Assembly (NCBI GenBank): GCA_017853575.1
Contig: JAFMJI010000009.1
Span: 1-64,000 of the forward strand
From: Chitinophagaceae bacterium
GTDB taxonomy: Bacteria > Bacteroidota > Bacteroidia > Chitinophagales > Chitinophagaceae
Length of the DNA stretch: 64,000 nucleotides
Direction of reading: 5' to 3'
Positions 1 to 7,733 of this stretch are shown here, in pieces; position 1 is the first letter of the stretch, and each line of letters begins with the position of its first letter. A model generated the notes under the pieces. That model was not told where the DNA came from and made no database searches. It was given only the letters and a program-made list of their open reading frames with translations. Made by a program: the position numbers and the translations under genes.

Positions 1-1514
1 AAGACCCCTGGGAACTCCCCCACAGAGGCCAAAATGCCAATTCCGACAGGGAAAACTCCCCCATTCAGAGCAAATGCTACGCCTACAACGAAGTTTCAGG
101 CAAATTTTTTGTGAATGATGTTGAAAATCCATACAACCAGATCAAGCCATTCGACTGGATTCGAGGCTATCATGTGGGAGGGAGGTCCATCATGTGGGGA
201 CGTCAATGCTACCGCTGGAGTGATCTGGATTTTGAAGCCAATGCAAAAGACGGCTTTGGAACCGATTGGCCAATCCGTTATAAAGACATTGCACCCTGGT
301 ACAGCTATGTAGAAAAATTTGTCGGCATCAGCGGATCAAAAGAAAATCTTGCACAACTGCCCGATGGAGAATTTCTTCCACCCATGCAACTCAATTGCAT
401 TGAACAAATGGTAGCAACCAATCTGAAAAATAAAATGAACAGAGCTGTCATCATCGGCAGATCTGCAAACCATACTGCTAAAGTTGGTAACCGCGGTCCT
501 TGTCAGTTTAGAAACAAATGCCATGAAGGATGTCCATTCAGCGGCTACTTCAGCTCCAACTCAGCAACCATCCCAGCAGCCGCCGCAACAGGCTTCCTAA
601 CACTTCGTCCCAATTCAATTGTGATCGAAGTGATCTATGATAAAGATTCAAAACGCGCGAAAGGTGTTCGCATCCTCGACAGCGAAAAAATGAAGACAGA
701 AGAATACTTTGCAAAAATTATTTTTCTCAATGCATCAACGCTTGGCACAACACATATATTATTGAACTCTACATCTGATGCATTCCCAAATGGATTTGGA
801 AATAGTTCTGAACAAGTTGGACATAATTTAATGGACCATCATTATGGTGTTGGGGCATATGGTGATTTTGATGGATTCCAAGACAAGTATACGTACGGAA
901 GAAGACCGAATGGAATTTATGTGCCGCGCTTCAGAAACCTTGATGGTGGCTCATCTGCAGGATATCTCAGAGGATTCGGTTATCAAGGAGGCGCTTCAAG
1001 AAACAGACAATGGTCTGATCAAATTGGTGTAGCACTAAAAGAATCTGTTACCGAACCAGGCAACTGGTCGATGGGTTGGGGTTCATGGGGGGAACATCTT
1101 CCTTACTATGAAAACAAAGCAACATTGAACAAAGACAAAAAAGATAAATACGGATTGCCAACATTGGACATCGATTGTGAGTTCAAAGAAAATGAACTCA
1201 AGATGAGAAAAGATATGATGAACAGTGGTGCTGAAATGTTGGAAGCTGCGGGAATAAAAAATGTAAAGACTTACGACAACATGCCTGCACCCGGATTTTG
1301 CATCCATGAAATGGGAACAGCCAGAATGGGCAACGATCCTAAAACTTCTGTACTCAATAAGTGGAACCAAATGCATGATGTAAAAAATGTATTCATCACC
1401 GATGGTTCATGCATGTCATCTTCTGCTTGTCAAAATCCTTCCATCACCTACATGGCACTCACTGCCCGCGCAGTTGATTATGCAGTGGGGGAGTTGAAGA
1501 AGAAAAATATCTAG
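1..1514 (+). CDS. GMC-family FAD-dependent oxidoreductase, 5' end cut by window
   Basis: The reading frame is open from base 3, so the gene enters from the left; the N-terminal FAD-binding Rossmann part is missing. The visible part aligns throughout with the complete paralogue at 57897-59585 (shared GYHVGGRS, GTDWPIRY, HEMGTARMG), and the first codons match that protein's DPW-PHRG segment. Both proteins carry a cysteine cluster CX5CX3C (CQFRNKC then GC), which recalls the Fe-S-binding cysteines of bacterial FAD-dependent sugar dehydrogenases; that role is inferred. The family oxidises alcohols or sugars at a flavin. A GTG at 111 is internal and not the start. The stop codon TAG runs straight into an inverted repeat. 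Confidence 0.93.
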   Translation, partial: DPWELPHRGQNANSDRENSPIQSKCYAYNEVSGKFFVNDVENPYNQIKPFDWIRGYHVGGRSIMWGRQCYRWSDLDFEANAKDGFGTDWPIRYKDIAPWYSYVEKFVGISGSKENLAQLPDGEFLPPMQLNCIEQMVATNLKNKMNRAVIIGRSANHTAKVGNRGPCQFRNKCHEGCPFSGYFSSNSATIPAAAATGFLTLRPNSIVIEVIYDKDSKRAKGVRILDSEKMKTEEYFAKIIFLNASTLGTTHILLNSTSDAFPNGFGNSSEQVGHNLMDHHYGVGAYGDFDGFQDKYTYGRRPNGIYVPRFRNLDGGSSAGYLRGFGYQGGASRNRQWSDQIGVALKESVTEPGNWSMGWGSWGEHLPYYENKATLNKDKKDKYGLPTLDIDCEFKENELKMRKDMMNSGAEMLEAAGIKNVKTYDNMPAPGFCIHEMGTARMGNDPKTSVLNKWNQMHDVKNVFITDGSCMSSSACQNPSITYMALTARAVDYAVGELKKKNI

Positions 1515-1662
1515 TTGTAGTTGTTGTAATAGTTATTAGTTGTAAGTTGTAAGGAATACAGTTATCATTGTTATCAAGTTGTTGTCAACGTACAACTTAG
1601 AACCTACAACTTACAACAACGATAACAATGACAACTACTACAACAATTACAACAACTACAAC
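1514..1662. repeat. Large imperfect inverted repeat
   Basis: The two sides of this spacer are reverse complements with interruptions. A perfect 17-bp arm (GTTGTAGTTGTTGTAAT) at 1514-1530 matches 1646-1662, and a perfect 13-bp arm (GTTGTAAGTTGTA) at 1539-1551 matches 1605-1617. The left strand is built from G/T/A words such as GTTGTAA, the right from their complements. A similar element lies at 6596-6716. There is no T-tract, so it is not a classical terminator. Confidence 0.8.
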
Positions 1663-2904
1663 CCTTCCTTGCAACCCGCTCGTACATACCAACTCTCCTT
1701 CACCAGCTGCTTAGGCATCGTCATTGGTAGCATCATCGGCAGTGGCATCTTCATGGTTCCCTCTTTCATGATCAAAATCCTTCCTTCACCGATGATGCTG
1801 TTTGCAGTTTGGATAGTTGCTGCTATCGTTTCAATTATTGGAGGATTGGTTGTAATAGGCATGGGGACTGCCTTTCCACAGGCACGCGATTTATTGGATT
1901 ATTATCATATGATTTTCCCTAAATGGGTGGGATACCTTTTTAATTTAGGATCCAATTGGATCATCAACCCCTTCGGAACAGTAATTGTTGGATTTGTGTT
2001 TGCAGAATACCTTGGCTATTTTTTCCCATTGGATCCAATAGGCGTGAAGCTCGTTACCATTGCTCTGTTGTTGACATTGACGATCATCAATACACTCAAC
2101 ATGGAAATCGCAGATCGATTTCAAATTTTATTTACTGGAACAAAAGTGTTTTCCATTATCCTCCTTGTAGTTTTTCTGTTGGTGCCGGGCAAAGGCAGCA
2201 TCCAACATTTTTCAATGAATGAAATCGGCAACTGGAATACCATCAAAATAATAGGTGCATTTTTCGCTGCTTCAACCGGTGCACTCAATGCATTCGACGG
2301 TTGGTACCTGGTGAGCCACCTTACTCCTGAAGTAAAAGGTGGAGTAAAAACAGTTGGGAAATCAATTGTAGTCGGTCTACTCATCTGCATGTCGCTTTAC
2401 CTCCTTACCACCTTTGCTTACCAATTTGTATTAACACCACATGAAATCGCCAACTCAAACATGGTTGCAGTTACTGCGTTAGAAAAAGTTATGGGAGGAT
2501 GGGCGCCTGCACTGGTAACCGTGCTGATTTTGATATCAACCACGAGCAGTGTAAATGCATTTTTAATTTCATCTTCACGTTTAATGCAAAGCACTGCAGA
2601 ACAAAAAATGCTTCCGGCCTTGTTTAAATACAAAAACAAAAAACAAATTCCAGTAGCAGCATTCTGGATCATTTTCATTTTTCAAACGATGCTTGTAATT
2701 ACAGGCACCTATGAAATATTACTAGATTTTACACTCTTTGTTGTTTGGCTTTTTGTAACCGTGTTAACAGGTGGTTTTCTATACATATACATCCGCGAAA
2801 AGCTTGTACTGCCTGGTTTTAGAAGAATCCCCATGATACTCGCATGCAGCACCCTGCTCGTCTTTGGTATACTTTATTTATTAAACTTTTTCATAACTTT
2901 CTAA
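1579..2904 (+). CDS. APC-superfamily amino acid permease
   Basis: The protein is a polytopic inner-membrane transporter of about 12 hydrophobic segments. The first membrane segment has the APC signature GSIIGSGIF, typical of amino acid/polyamine antiporters and symporters; the substrate cannot be read from sequence. The start is uncertain. The frame extends back to TTG 1579 only through the inverted repeat, giving a low-complexity Asn/Tyr-rich stretch. TTG 1669 gives a more normal N-terminus (MQPARTYQLS), and the first in-frame ATG (1753) would cut the first membrane helix. An ATG at 1628 is out of frame. It is followed by DUF1295 and ATP-grasp genes on the same strand. Confidence 0.85.
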   Translation: MLSTYNLEPTTYNNDNNDNYYNNYNNYNPSLQPARTYQLSFTSCLGIVIGSIIGSGIFMVPSFMIKILPSPMMLFAVWIVAAIVSIIGGLVVIGMGTAFPQARDLLDYYHMIFPKWVGYLFNLGSNWIINPFGTVIVGFVFAEYLGYFFPLDPIGVKLVTIALLLTLTIINTLNMEIADRFQILFTGTKVFSIILLVVFLLVPGKGSIQHFSMNEIGNWNTIKIIGAFFAASTGALNAFDGWYLVSHLTPEVKGGVKTVGKSIVVGLLICMSLYLLTTFAYQFVLTPHEIANSNMVAVTALEKVMGGWAPALVTVLILISTTSSVNAFLISSSRLMQSTAEQKMLPALFKYKNKKQIPVAAFWIIFIFQTMLVITGTYEILLDFTLFVVWLFVTVLTGGFLYIYIREKLVLPGFRRIPMILACSTLLVFGILYLLNFFITF

Positions 2905-2913
2905 CCTTGAACA

Positions 2914-2955
2914 GTTGACAGTTAACGGTTGACAGTTAACAGTCAACTGTCAACA
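2914..2955. repeat. Heptanucleotide tandem array (6 units)
   Basis: Six consecutive 7-bp units follow the pattern GTTRACN, the last two in the GTCAACN form. Because the unit is nearly palindromic the array can also fold as a hairpin (GTTGACAGTT with AACTGTCAAC). It fills the space between the permease stop and the next start. Related arrays lie at 6533, 31502 and 57844. Confidence 0.85.
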
Positions 2956-2967
2956 AAACTCAACGTT

Positions 2968-3879
2968 ATGAAAAGAACAGTGAATTTTCTCCTCGCAACA
3001 GTAGTATTGCTTCCTGTTGCTGCTTACTTTCTAGGCACACCACCAAACGAAAACCAAATCAACATCCTGATTGAATGCGCTTACATTGTTTTGGGTGTTA
3101 TTACATATACATTTATTGTAGGACAACTAACAGGGAATAATTCTCAAGTCGATAAACTCTGGAGCATCGTTCCCATCATTTATACTTGGTACATGACCTA
3201 TAAAGGCGGATGGAACGACAGAATGATATTGATGTCTGTGCTAGCAACCGCTTGGGGCATTCGACTTACGTACAATTTTGCCAGAAGAGGTGCTTATCAA
3301 TGGAAGTTTTGGGAAGGAGAAGAAGATTACCGTTGGGAAATCCTTCGCCAAAAGCCTGGATTCAAAAATCCCATCGTTTGGATGATCTTCAATCTTTTAT
3401 TCATTTGTTTCTATCAAAACACCCTGATCTTTTTGTTTACCCTTCCCATTCTCACCTCGCTCACTGAAACAGCGATTCCTTTAAATATGGTTGATTATGC
3501 ACTTGCCGGAATCATACTCGTGTTGATATATATTGAATACACTGCCGATCAACAACAATATGATTTTCAAACTGAAAAATACCGTAGAATCAAGGCTGGA
3601 GAGGACTTGGGCGAATATGCACATGGCTTTGTTTCAACTGGATTATGGTCTAAAGTGAGACATCCTAATTATGCTGCTGAACAATCTATTTGGATTGTAT
3701 TTTATCTGCTGGGTGCTCATGCAACAGGTGAATGGATCAATTGGACCATTGCAGGAGCTATCTTATTGGTCATCCTGTTCAAAGGCAGTTCAGACTTTTC
3801 AGAAGAGATCTCTTCCAATAAATATACCAAATACAAAGACTATCAACAAAAGGTTGGGCGCTTCATACCTAAATGGTAA
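2968..3879 (+). CDS. DUF1295 membrane protein (steroid 5-alpha-reductase-like fold)
   Basis: The 303-residue protein has several membrane helices. It carries the DUF1295 signatures (AWGIRLTYNFARRG, KFWEGEEDYRW) and a C-terminal GLWSKVRHPNYAAE motif resembling the NADPH-binding region of steroid 5-alpha-reductases and isoprenylcysteine methyltransferases. The family is thought to reduce or modify lipids; the substrate is unknown. I chose ATG 2968 because the upstream 13 codons are encoded by the heptanucleotide array. An AT-rich palindrome follows the stop. Confidence 0.85.
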   Translation: MKRTVNFLLATVVLLPVAAYFLGTPPNENQINILIECAYIVLGVITYTFIVGQLTGNNSQVDKLWSIVPIIYTWYMTYKGGWNDRMILMSVLATAWGIRLTYNFARRGAYQWKFWEGEEDYRWEILRQKPGFKNPIVWMIFNLLFICFYQNTLIFLFTLPILTSLTETAIPLNMVDYALAGIILVLIYIEYTADQQQYDFQTEKYRRIKAGEDLGEYAHGFVSTGLWSKVRHPNYAAEQSIWIVFYLLGAHATGEWINWTIAGAILLVILFKGSSDFSEEISSNKYTKYKDYQQKVGRFIPKW

Positions 3880-3886
3880 ACATGAA

Positions 3887-3916
3887 ATAATTATGGAATA
3901 AATATTTCATAATTAT
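3887..3916. repeat. AT-rich palindrome
   Basis: The arms ATAATTATGGAATA (3887-3900) and TATTTCATAATTAT (3903-3916) are reverse complements at 13 of 14 positions, separated by 2 bp. It lies between the DUF1295 stop and the ATP-grasp start. It could be an operator or a hairpin; there is no GC stem or T-tract for a terminator. Confidence 0.7.
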
Positions 3917-3938
3917 AAATATGTATATAATTTTATGA

Positions 3939-5150
3939 ATGCCCATTAATTCTGCCAATGCATATGCTGTGCAACAGCCTGTGCCCAATATCAGTGTAAA
4001 CAGTCGATCAAGGATTCAGTCTCGTCCCCTGTCCCTCGTCCCTCATCCTTCTCAGAAAATCCGTTTCGACAAAATCAACATCTTTGTTCTCGCTCCATAT
4101 TTGGAAACAGAAGACAACAACATCAATTATTATTACGACTTCACCCAAAGCATAGAAGAGTACACAAAAATTTTTGGTGAGTTGAATGCACATTGGAAGT
4201 GGCAGCCAGTCACCATGAATAATTTTGCATCTATCATTGAATCAATTGTTGCAGATAAAAAATCAAAACGCACTCCTGTGTTCCTCAATCTTTGTGATGG
4301 TGATGAAGTGAATGGAACTCCGGGAATTTCGGTGTTGAAAAAACTGGAAGCATTGAATTTAATTTACACTGGTTCGGAAGAATATTTTTATAATATCACT
4401 ACTTCCAAAATACCAATGAAAAAGGCATTTGATAAATACAAAGTGCCTACTGCAAAATGGAAAATGATTCAATCTGCAAATGATACAGTAGATGATATGT
4501 TTGAAACGGTTGGTAGAACAGTGATTTTGAAACCTGCAGTATCTGGTGGCAGCATGGGCGTGGGTGTTAAGAATGTTGTGAGCAACAAGACTGCCATGAA
4601 AAAGCAATTGAAAAAAATGTTTGATGGATACCGCGGATGGGATCTTTCCATTGATGGCATCATAGCAGAAGAATTTATCAAAGGAAGAGAGTTCACTACC
4701 ATGATCACCGGTTCAAGTAAATATCCATCAACATGTAAAGTATATGATCCTGTTGAAAGAGTATTTCATCCTTCATTACCAGAAAAAGAAAAATTCCTTT
4801 CCTTCGATCGTTTGTGGGAAATCTATGAAGATGAAACACCCATGCCTTCCAATGAAAATTTTTACGAATACACATCCGTAGAAAAATCTTTGGCAGATCA
4901 AATCAAAAAAATCAGCTTCGACGCATATAAATCAGTGAAAGGAACCGGATATACAAGAGTGGATATCAGAATGGATGACCTCACAGGAAAATTATATGTA
5001 TTGGAAGTGAACGCGCAATGTGGATTAAGTGAAGATGAAGACTATACTTCCATCGGGGCCATATTAAAAGCAAACAATACAAGTTTCAAAGAAATGATTC
5101 TTGAGGTGTTGCAAGATGCATTCACCAGAAAAAAAATAAAATGGGATTAA
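3939..5150 (+). CDS. Ddl-like ATP-grasp ligase
   Basis: This 403-residue protein resembles D-Ala-D-Ala ligase in layout. The N-terminal domain ends in LNLCDGDEVNG and IYTGS (about 116-145), the ATP-binding lysine segment is ILKPAVSGGSMGV (196-208), then EEFIKGREFT (244-253), and the metal-binding end is RVDIRMDD...LEVNAQCG (340-362), where Ddl has a Pro-Gly ending. It presumably makes an amide bond from a carboxylate through an acyl-phosphate; the substrate is unknown. Residues 28-37 are translated from a 7-bp repeat, so the first 42 residues are probably dispensable, but no later in-frame ATG precedes the conserved part. It overlaps the next gene by 10 bp, suggesting translational coupling. 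Confidence 0.88.
   Translation: MPINSANAYAVQQPVPNISVNSRSRIQSRPLSLVPHPSQKIRFDKINIFVLAPYLETEDNNINYYYDFTQSIEEYTKIFGELNAHWKWQPVTMNNFASIIESIVADKKSKRTPVFLNLCDGDEVNGTPGISVLKKLEALNLIYTGSEEYFYNITTSKIPMKKAFDKYKVPTAKWKMIQSANDTVDDMFETVGRTVILKPAVSGGSMGVGVKNVVSNKTAMKKQLKKMFDGYRGWDLSIDGIIAEEFIKGREFTTMITGSSKYPSTCKVYDPVERVFHPSLPEKEKFLSFDRLWEIYEDETPMPSNENFYEYTSVEKSLADQIKKISFDAYKSVKGTGYTRVDIRMDDLTGKLYVLEVNAQCGLSEDEDYTSIGAILKANNTSFKEMILEVLQDAFTRKKIKWD
4021..4048. repeat. Heptanucleotide array inside coding sequence (4 units)
   Basis: Four 7-bp units (CTCGTCC, CCTGTCC, CTCGTCC, CTCATCC) sit in frame near the 5' end of the ATP-grasp gene and encode a Pro/Leu/Ser-rich stretch. The period matches the intergenic GTTRACN arrays but the unit sequence differs. 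Confidence 0.75.
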
Positions 5151-6544
5151 AGGTTTGTGTTTTACAGCCTGATTATTCAACCTCTTCAGTAGATTATCAG
5201 TATTACGATCCCCCTCGGCAGTTATCCCATCTCATGCCAGAGGCGAGTTTTGAATATGTTTCCCTGAATAAACTTACTACCTACAAACAGCTGTTGGAGT
5301 GCTCCAAAAAAAACTTCGACATCTTTGTTAACCTCTGTGAAGGATATCTTGAGTGGGAAGTGCCATCGATTGATGTCATTCAAACACTTGATCTGCTTGA
5401 ACTTCCATATACGGGTCCGACGGTAACATTATACGATCCTCCTAAAACAGTAATGAAGTACCTCGCTTATTGCGAAGGTGTCATTTCACCTCAATACCAC
5501 GAAATCAGATCTGTCAACGATGCAAAAAAAATTGCATCAACAGCTAGCTACCCATTGTTCGTAAAACCAGCGAAAGCAGGCGACAGCCTGGGTATTGACA
5601 GCGGTTCTTTGGTGAAAGATGGAAATGCGTTGATTGAAAAAGTTTCATCCATCATTGAAGAATTTCCAGTCTTGTTGGCTGAAGAATATATTGATGGAAG
5701 AGAATTCACAGTGCTCGTTGCAGCGAATGCAGACGGCAAAACATGTACATCATTCAAACCGGTTGAATATATTTTCCCAGAAGGCTTTGCATTCAAAACC
5801 TATGCACTCAAAACATCTGAATTGCATCCTGGAGCAAATGTTCCCTGTAATGATCCAGCACTCGAAAAAGAATTAAGAGCTGCAGCAGAAAAAATTTTTA
5901 AAGGCTTCGGCGGAAAAGGATATGCAAGAATGGATTTCAGGGTAGATAAAAATGGAAAGATTTATTTTCTTGAAATCAATTTCACTTGCTCTGTTTTCTA
6001 TGCAGATGGATATGAAGGCTCTGCAGATTATATTCTGAAATTTGATGGCATTGGTCAGGCAGGATTTTTAAAACATATTATTGAAGAAGGAATTGCCAGA
6101 CACCAGCGCAAACAAAAAGCATATGAAACCAGAGGTAATTCGATCGCAGGTTATGGTATCTATGCAAAGCGCCTCATCAAACAAGGTGAACGCTTGTACA
6201 AAGGTGAAGAACGTCCAACCAGAATTGTTTCCAAAGCTTGGGTGGATAAGAACTGGAATGAAACAGAACAACTTAAGTTCCGCCAATATGCTTACCCATT
6301 GGGAGGCGATAAATATGCGATTTGGGATGAAGAACCACATGAATGGTCGCCTCAAAACCATAGCTGCGATGCCAACTGTGCAATGGAAGGACTAAACATG
6401 GTTGCTGTGAGAGAGATTCAACAGGATGAAGAACTTACGCTCGACTATGCATATTTTTTAGACAAAACCATGGAGCCTTTTCAATGCAATTGCGGTGCGA
6501 AGAATTGTAGGGGGGTGATTAAAGGAACGGCTGTTGACGGTTGA
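5141..6544 (+). CDS. ATP-grasp ligase fused to SET / post-SET methyltransferase
   Basis: The 467-residue protein has two modules. Residues 1-315 are a second Ddl-like ATP-grasp: VNLCEGYLEW (63-72), YTGP (90-93), LFVKPAKAGDSLG (139-151), EEYIDGREFT (181-190) and RMDFRVDKNGKIYFLEIN (263-280). Residues 333-461 are a SET domain: GYGIYAKRLIKQGE (337-350), NHSCDANC (406-413) and ELTLDY with the expected catalytic Tyr436, followed by post-SET CNCGAKNCRG (449-458). Cys409 of NHSC plus C449, C451 and C456 would form the usual zinc site. SET domains methylate lysine with S-adenosylmethionine, so the fusion suggests a ligated peptide or protein that is also methylated; that is inference. It is coupled to the preceding ATP-grasp gene. 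The last codons and the stop lie inside a heptanucleotide array. Confidence 0.88.
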   Translation: MGLKVCVLQPDYSTSSVDYQYYDPPRQLSHLMPEASFEYVSLNKLTTYKQLLECSKKNFDIFVNLCEGYLEWEVPSIDVIQTLDLLELPYTGPTVTLYDPPKTVMKYLAYCEGVISPQYHEIRSVNDAKKIASTASYPLFVKPAKAGDSLGIDSGSLVKDGNALIEKVSSIIEEFPVLLAEEYIDGREFTVLVAANADGKTCTSFKPVEYIFPEGFAFKTYALKTSELHPGANVPCNDPALEKELRAAAEKIFKGFGGKGYARMDFRVDKNGKIYFLEINFTCSVFYADGYEGSADYILKFDGIGQAGFLKHIIEEGIARHQRKQKAYETRGNSIAGYGIYAKRLIKQGERLYKGEERPTRIVSKAWVDKNWNETEQLKFRQYAYPLGGDKYAIWDEEPHEWSPQNHSCDANCAMEGLNMVAVREIQQDEELTLDYAYFLDKTMEPFQCNCGAKNCRGVIKGTAVDG

Positions 6545-6595
6545 CAGTTAACAGTTAACTGTTGACAGTTGTAAGTTATAAGTTTTAAGTTGTAA
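6533..6595. repeat. Heptanucleotide tandem array (9 units)
   Basis: Nine uninterrupted 7-bp units all begin with GTT: five of GTTRACN type, then GTTGTAA, GTTATAA, GTTTTAA, GTTGTAA. The first units overlap the final codons of the ATP-grasp-SET gene, so the stop codon is made by the repeat. The drift from GTTRACN to GTTNTAA links the heptad arrays to the GTTGTAA-rich inverted repeats. Confidence 0.85.
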
Positions 6596-6716
6596 TTGTT
6601 ATAATCGTTGTAATTGTTATAGTTGTTGTTAACTTCAACTGTTGTTAACTTACAACTTATAATCTACAACTTACAACTACTAAAACAATTACAACGATTA
6701 CAACAACTACAACAAT
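6596..6716. repeat. Large imperfect inverted repeat
   Basis: A perfect 15-bp arm ATCGTTGTAATTGTT at 6604-6618 matches its complement at 6684-6698. The flanking words (GTTGTAA on the left, TTACAAC on the right) extend the pairing with interruptions. It closely resembles 1514-1662 in composition and placement, ending just before a start codon. Confidence 0.78.
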
Positions 6717-6720
6717 AAAA

Positions 6721-7731
6721 ATGAAACACTACTTCCTAATCACACTCATTCTCATAAGCGTAAACACTTATGCACAAAAAAGCCTAAACATCATCAAGCT
6801 CAAAGAAACCAAAAGAATTGAAACGATTCTTTCCGCAGATGATATGCTGGGAAGAAGAGCATTTTCTGCAGGCAATGAGAAAGCTGCTGCCTTCATTGCA
6901 AGTGAGTTTGAAAAAATCGGACTCCAAAAGTGGAAAGGTGGGGATAGCTATCTTCAAACTTTTCCAATGGTGAAGAAAACAAATGCAAACAACCGCAGCA
7001 TGTTTACATTCGATCTTACCCAACAGGGCGAACAGGTAAAGCTCTCCAATGTTGTAGGAGTTATTCCCGGAAAGTCAAAACCGAATGAATACGTAATCTT
7101 CTCCGGACACTTTGATCATATTGGCATCAGCACACGCAATATGCAAAACAACGACAGCATCTTCAACGGCGCAAACGATGATGCAGCGGGCACTACGGCC
7201 ATGATCATGTTGGCAAAATATTTCAAGAAATTAAACAACAACGAAAGAACACTTGTCTTCGCAGCTTTCAATGCAGAAGAAATGGGTGGATTTGGTGCAA
7301 CGTATTTCTCCAAACAATTTGATCCAGCACAGGTTGTTGCCATGTTTAATATTGAAATGATTGGAACAGAAAGCAAGTGGGGAAAAAATTCAGCCTACAT
7401 AACAGGATTTGAAAAAACAAATATGGGCGAGATGCTTCAAAAGAATTTAACGGGTACGGGTTTTGAATTTCATGCAGATCCATATCCTGATCAGCAACTT
7501 TTTTACCGCTCAGACAATGCAACACTTGCAAGATTGGGTGTTCCTGCGCATACCATTTCAACATCAAAAATGGACAGCGAACCTAACTACCACAAAGCGA
7601 GTGATGAAATCAGTACCATCGATTTGAAGAACATGAATGAAATCATCAAAGCAATTGCATTGAGCTCCAGAGGAATTGTTGCAGGTACAGAAACACCTAC
7701 ACGCGTAGATACCAGTTCATTAAAGAGATAA
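6721..7731 (+). CDS. Exported M28-family zinc aminopeptidase
   Basis: The N-terminus is a clear Sec signal peptide ending near TYAQ (residue 19). The M28 metal and catalytic motifs are SGHFDHIG (H130), NGANDDAAG (D153), FNAEEMG (E186-E187), IEMIG (E212, where most relatives have Asp) and a late AHTIST histidine. It should cleave N-terminal residues from peptides in the periplasm or outside. It is followed at 2 bp by a phosphodiesterase-like gene and then an amidohydrolase gene, so the three exported hydrolases form an operon downstream of the ATP-grasp pair. Confidence 0.92.
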   Translation: MKHYFLITLILISVNTYAQKSLNIIKLKETKRIETILSADDMLGRRAFSAGNEKAAAFIASEFEKIGLQKWKGGDSYLQTFPMVKKTNANNRSMFTFDLTQQGEQVKLSNVVGVIPGKSKPNEYVIFSGHFDHIGISTRNMQNNDSIFNGANDDAAGTTAMIMLAKYFKKLNNNERTLVFAAFNAEEMGGFGATYFSKQFDPAQVVAMFNIEMIGTESKWGKNSAYITGFEKTNMGEMLQKNLTGTGFEFHADPYPDQQLFYRSDNATLARLGVPAHTISTSKMDSEPNYHKASDEISTIDLKNMNEIIKAIALSSRGIVAGTETPTRVDTSSLKR

Positions 7732-7733
7732 GT

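Noticed and set aside
1628-1690. ATG at 1628 as a start for the permease
   Set aside because: It is in a different frame from the permease and encodes a Thr-rich stretch out of the inverted repeat; a frameshift would be needed.
6533-6716. CRISPR array interpretation of the regular repeats
   Set aside because: The units are 7 bp with no spacers, and no cas genes are present.
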